From: JAAZBV01 sp964460435
GTDB lineage: Bacteria; Desulfobacterota; DSM-4660; Desulfatiglandales; HGW-15
Assembly: GCA_964460435.1 (NCBI GenBank)
Contig: CAYWRH010000090.1
Span: forward strand, 1-17,342
Reading direction: 5' to 3'
Length of the DNA: 17,342 nt
This document shows, one piece after another, positions 14,178-17,342 of this stretch. Every line of letters begins with the position of its first letter. Position 1 is the first letter of the stretch. The position numbers were made by a program, and so were the translations under genes. The notes under the pieces were generated by a model that searched no databases, was not told where the DNA came from, and saw nothing but the letters and a program-made list of their open reading frames with translations.

Positions 14178-15245
14178 TTACAAGATGACCGGGTAGCTGA
14201 ATTCAATGCCCTTGTAATTTCTAATAATTATCTGATTGCCCTTTATTGCCTTTATGTAATCAGGTAATACGGGTATTTTCCCTCCACCACAGGGGAGGTC
14301 AATCACAAACCTTGGCACCCCTATGCCTGAAATATTGCCCTGAAGCCCGGCCATTATCTCCATCCCTTTATTAAGAGGCGTCCAGAAATGGGATGTTCCC
14401 CTAACCAGGTCCGCCTGAAACAGATAATACGGCTTTACCCGAATTGCAAGAAGTCTTCTCATCAGATCTGAAATAGTTCCAATATCATCATTTACCCCTT
14501 TAAGAAGAACGGTCTGACAACCCAGTGGTATCCCTGCGTCTGCAATCATAGTGCAGGCCATGGATGATTCAGGCGTAATCTCTCCGGGGTGATTGAAATG
14601 GGTATTAATATAAAGGGGCTGATATTTTTTTAGAATATTTACAAGGTCAGGTGTTATCCTTTGCGGAAGGGTACATGGCACCCTTGAACCGATCCGGATG
14701 ATCTCAACATGGTCAATGGCCTTTACTTTTGAAAGGATACTGTCAAGTCTTTCATCTGAAAGCAGCAGAGGGTCACCCCCTGATAAAAGCACATCCCTTA
14801 TTGTTTTTGTTTTTGCTATGTATCTCAATCCTTCATTTATGGATTCTTCTGTTACCATAGAAGGATGGCCAACCTTTCTTTTCCTGTTGCAGAACCTGCA
14901 ATACATCGCACATCTCCCGGATATCAGAAAAAGCACCCTGTCAGGGTATTTGTGCGTCAGACCCGGCACAGGGGAGAGATTTTCCTCATCAAGGGGGTCT
15001 ATATAGCCTTTTTGAGACTCGATCTCTCTTATATCCGGGATGGCCTGTTTCATTAAACGGGTATCTGATCTTAACAGGTTAAGATAGTAAGGGTTGATAA
15101 ACATTGGGTATTTCATTATTACCTGATCAATATCAGACCTCTTAAACCCTTCCATATTCGGTAATTCGTCAGATCTTTTGATGCCTCTTGAGAGTAATTC
15201 TTCCCACAATGCTGCCGGATATTTTTTTTTAAAATTGATCTCCAA
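14178..15245 (-). CDS. KamA-family radical SAM protein (short lysine 2,3-aminomutase)
   Basis: Enzymes of this family use a 4Fe-4S cluster, SAM and PLP to move the alpha-amino group of lysine to the beta carbon; EpmB relatives do this to make beta-lysine for EF-P. The 355-residue protein has the cluster motif RCAMYCRFC (Cys112, Cys116, Cys119), Arg121 aligned with the carboxylate-binding Arg134 of clostridial KamA, Asp279 and Asp316 aligned with the epsilon-amino-binding Asp293 and Asp330 (same 37-residue spacing), and the PLP lysine Lys323 in GGGKIPVLP. It stops 32 residues later, before the C-terminal zinc cysteines of the longer enzyme. The start codon is TTG at 15245, with AGGT before it and no in-frame ATG until residue 31. 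It begins 20 bases after radA and probably shares its transcript. Confidence 0.9.
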   Translation of the reverse strand: MEINFKKKYPAALWEELLSRGIKRSDELPNMEGFKRSDIDQVIMKYPMFINPYYLNLLRSDTRLMKQAIPDIREIESQKGYIDPLDEENLSPVPGLTHKYPDRVLFLISGRCAMYCRFCNRKRKVGHPSMVTEESINEGLRYIAKTKTIRDVLLSGGDPLLLSDERLDSILSKVKAIDHVEIIRIGSRVPCTLPQRITPDLVNILKKYQPLYINTHFNHPGEITPESSMACTMIADAGIPLGCQTVLLKGVNDDIGTISDLMRRLLAIRVKPYYLFQADLVRGTSHFWTPLNKGMEIMAGLQGNISGIGVPRFVIDLPCGGGKIPVLPDYIKAIKGNQIIIRNYKGIEFSYPVIL

Positions 15246-15265
15246 TCTTTTACCTAAAATGCCTC

Positions 15266-16630
15266 TTACTGGAACAGGATATCCATTAAATCCAGCACAG
15301 AGTTAATGCTGTACATCTTGATATTATGAGGGGATCTGCTGCCCTCGAAATTACTCTTTGACAGGATACATTTTTTGAATCCCATTTTTTCAGCCTCCCT
15401 TATCCTTGTTTCTGGCTGTATAACTCCTCTTACCTCACCGGCAAGGCCCACTTCACCGAATACAAACATTTCAGGGTCAACGGGCCTGTTCAGGAAACTG
15501 GAGATCATTGCGGCTACAATACCCAGGTCAGCAGCCGGTTCATCTACCTTGAGCCCGCCAGCCACATTTACAAATATATCCTGATCCCCCATTTCAATAC
15601 CCATCCTTTTTGCAATAACAGCAACAAGCAGCGATATACGGTTATGATCAACCCCGATGGCTGTCCTTCGCGGCATCCCGAACGGGCTATTGCAAACCAG
15701 CGCCTGTATCTCGAGAAGAAGAGGACGAGTGCCTTCAAGGCATGGGATTACAATTGAACCGGAAGCCTTTTCAGGCCGCTCTTCAAGAAATATCCTTGAC
15801 GGGTTCCCAACCTGTGCAAGGCCGTTCTCCTTCATCTCAAATACGCCTATTTCATTGGTAGAGCCGTAGCGGTTTTTTATGGCCCTTATTATCCTGAATG
15901 TATGGCTTGCATCCCCCTCAAAATAGAGCACTGTATCTACAAGGTGCTCCAGGATTTTCGGGCCAGCTATTGAGCCCTCCTTTGTTATATGCCCGATCAG
16001 TATGGTCGGGATACCCTTTTCCTTTGCCCATCTTAGTATCTTGCCCGATACTTCGCGGATCTGCCCCACACTCCCCGGTGCAGAAGGAAGTGCGTCTGTA
16101 TATGTTGTTTGTATGGAGTCCACAACAAGCAGGTCTGTTTTTATATCCCTGATCCTGTCAAAAAGTTCCTCTATCCGCGTGCCTGTAACAATAAAAATAT
16201 TTTCAGAATTTATGGAGAGCCTCTGTGCCCTGAGTTTAATCTGCTGTGCAGATTCCTCCCCTGATAAATATATTGTATTAAGGTTTTTAAGGGAGAGTTT
16301 GCCAGCTACCTGCAGGATCAGGGTTGATTTTCCTATGCCCGGTTCTCCTCCCAATAGCAAAAGGGAGCCCGGGACAATGCCTCCGCCTATTGACCTGTCA
16401 AATTCATCCAGACCGGTTTTTATCTTGCTGTCAGGGTTAAACTCAATACTGCTTAACTCAGTAGGCGAACTCATGGCAAGTTGTGACAGGCCGGATTTTC
16501 CCGGATCATGGAATATCTCCTCCACTATGCTGTCCCACTGGTTGCAGTCAGGGCATTTTCCAAGCCATTTTGGTGTCTGGTAACCACAGTTCTGGCATGT
16601 ATATATTATTTTAGGATTTTTTGCCATCAT
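15266..16630 (-). CDS. radA: DNA repair protein RadA/Sms
   Basis: RadA is a RecA-like ATPase that extends and processes recombination intermediates by driving branch migration. The 454-residue length is typical. In order it has a zinc finger with CQNC (12-15) and CPDC (26-29), a RecA core with the Walker A motif GGEPGIGKST at 94-103, a Walker B-like LLVVDSIQT at about 167-175, the RadA-specific KNRYG motif at 252-256, and a C-terminal Lon-protease-like domain (about 285-454) with DLGIVAAMISS. No Shine-Dalgarno sequence is evident before the two adjacent ATG codons, and either may be used. It is 14 bases after the lipoprotein gene and 20 before the KamA gene, so translation could be coupled to the former. 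Confidence 0.97.
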   Translation of the reverse strand: MMAKNPKIIYTCQNCGYQTPKWLGKCPDCNQWDSIVEEIFHDPGKSGLSQLAMSSPTELSSIEFNPDSKIKTGLDEFDRSIGGGIVPGSLLLLGGEPGIGKSTLILQVAGKLSLKNLNTIYLSGEESAQQIKLRAQRLSINSENIFIVTGTRIEELFDRIRDIKTDLLVVDSIQTTYTDALPSAPGSVGQIREVSGKILRWAKEKGIPTILIGHITKEGSIAGPKILEHLVDTVLYFEGDASHTFRIIRAIKNRYGSTNEIGVFEMKENGLAQVGNPSRIFLEERPEKASGSIVIPCLEGTRPLLLEIQALVCNSPFGMPRRTAIGVDHNRISLLVAVIAKRMGIEMGDQDIFVNVAGGLKVDEPAADLGIVAAMISSFLNRPVDPEMFVFGEVGLAGEVRGVIQPETRIREAEKMGFKKCILSKSNFEGSRSPHNIKMYSINSVLDLMDILFQ

Positions 16631-16644
16631 GTATATGAGTTGAA

Positions 16645-17172
16645 TTAATTACTCTTTAATTCTGCAACACCATGTTTTTTATAGAGCTCATTAAGTTCAA
16701 TACGCCATTTTTCAATTCCCGACTTGCCTTCTTCAAGTTTTTTATTCCCCTGTTTGATAATTGTTACATTACCCTTCTCGCTGCCAATCATTATTGTTTG
16801 AAACCCTTCAAGCATTGATTCGGAAGCTTTTATATAAATGGCATGAACTTGACGAACCTCATTATTCTCAATTTGAATTTTTTTAAGACCAGCCACAAAT
16901 CTTTTATATGTCGGAACAACAAAATCTCTGAGAGTTTCAAACAATTTTCTGTTTGTTGTTGCATTTTCACCCGTAACGGATGCATAGGTTTCAAGGGATT
17001 TTTGTTCAAGCTCGGCAATGGCTATCAGCCCCTGATTTACATAGTTTACAATATCGCTGGCAGCGGTACCTGAGACGATTTTACCGTTGCTTTTTTTTTC
17101 ACCTGATGCACAACCAAAAAATATGAATATAAAAATTACAAAGATTAGATAAAGACAAGTCAAATATTTCAT
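16645..17172 (-). CDS. small putative lipoprotein of unknown function
   Basis: I do not recognise the family. The 175-residue protein begins with a strongly hydrophobic signal (residues 4-19, many Phe, Ile and Leu) ending in FFGC, so Cys21 is the likely lipidated residue after signal peptidase II cleavage; position +2 is Ala, which in Gram-negatives favours outer-membrane sorting. The mature part is mostly predicted helix, charged, with no further cysteine, and reads as an alpha-helical bundle (about 40-165) rather than a repeat or enzyme fold. GGGGAT lies before the ATG. The 14-base gap to radA suggests co-transcription, which is probably a positional rather than functional link. Function is unknown. 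Confidence 0.8.
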   Translation of the reverse strand: MKYLTCLYLIFVIFIFIFFGCASGEKKSNGKIVSGTAASDIVNYVNQGLIAIAELEQKSLETYASVTGENATTNRKLFETLRDFVVPTYKRFVAGLKKIQIENNEVRQVHAIYIKASESMLEGFQTIMIGSEKGNVTIIKQGNKKLEEGKSGIEKWRIELNELYKKHGVAELKSN

Positions 17173-17342
17173 TTTGTATCCCCGTTTAGATTCAATTAAT
17201 ATTTGTAAAGGTAATAATAATATTAAGGAAATATCAAGCTAAATATCAGGGCATCTGATCTAACTTTTTTTGTTGATTTTGTCAGCAATATGCATTATAT
17301 GTTCAGCTATCTACTTATTAGTGTTTTCATTTATAATAAATA
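17173..17342. other. right-end intergenic region, no gene seen
   Basis: These 170 bases are A/T-rich and hold no open frame of note. On the minus strand they precede the lipoprotein gene and should hold its promoter. The only loose candidate I see is TTGATA near 17240 with A/T-rich sequence towards the gene, and no -10 at a good spacing, so I do not call a promoter. Confidence 0.5.

Noticed and set aside
14171..14194. A 6-bp stem (ACCCGG/CCGGGT) spanning the KamA stop codon
   Set aside because: The loop is 12 bases and the following minus-strand bases are mainly A, so it is not an intrinsic terminator.
1..17342. CRISPR arrays, tRNA genes, insertion sequences, phage or toxin-antitoxin modules
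   Set aside because: No spaced direct repeats, cloverleaf-forming segments, transposase motifs, terminal inverted repeats or paired small toxin genes were visible on either strand.

Overview
This window looks like chromosome from a Gram-negative anaerobe, most likely a Desulfobacterota (old Deltaproteobacteria) relative. The reasons are a moderate to low GC content (roughly 40-45 percent by eye), E. coli-like sigma-70 promoters, a lipoprotein with a lipobox, and a gene set common in that group (HTH/zinc-ribbon regulator, AmrS-type radical SAM enzyme, short KamA, beta-CASP metallo-hydrolase). This placement is an inference. I see no insertion sequence, CRISPR array, tRNA, rRNA, phage gene or toxin-antitoxin pair. 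Coding density is high and the longest gene-free stretch is about 170 bases at the right end.

Left part (1-4490): a minus-strand Mut7-C nuclease-like gene, cut by the window edge, is divergent from murA, the first committed enzyme of peptidoglycan synthesis. murA is followed one base later by a full-length comEC (DNA uptake channel with a C-terminal metallo-beta-lactamase domain). An unrecognised 100-residue gene follows, with its own near-consensus promoter.

Regulatory part (4496-7013): a minus-strand HTH/zinc-ribbon regulator is divergent from an OmpR-type response regulator and its overlapping histidine kinase gene. A 14-bp perfect palindrome lies between the divergent genes on the response-regulator promoter. 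The kinase reading frame is interrupted by one in-frame TAA after 57 codons, with the rest of the kinase open in the same frame. This is the most notable oddity of the window.

Translation part (7141-8821): rplM and rpsI form the usual L13-S9 operon with a TTGACA promoter and a strong intrinsic terminator. truA (tRNA pseudouridine synthase) starts only about 23 bases after that terminator.

Right part (8829-17172): seven minus-strand genes run towards truA. In transcription order they are a small lipoprotein, radA (recombination/branch migration), a short KamA-type lysine aminomutase, a beta-CASP metallo-hydrolase (RNA-processing type), a PLP group II decarboxylase (PanP/aspartate-like), a class I methyltransferase, and an AmrS-type radical SAM enzyme. 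The first three are tightly packed and the last two are translationally coupled. Gaps of about 70 to 120 bases before the hydrolase, the decarboxylase and the methyltransferase suggest separate transcription units, and I see candidate promoters upstream of the hydrolase and the methyltransferase.

Most of the window is ordinary core genome. I found no convincing multi-gene novel system. The leads are the interrupted kinase, the palindrome between two regulators, the strongly expressed-looking orphan, and a few enzymes whose partners are absent.
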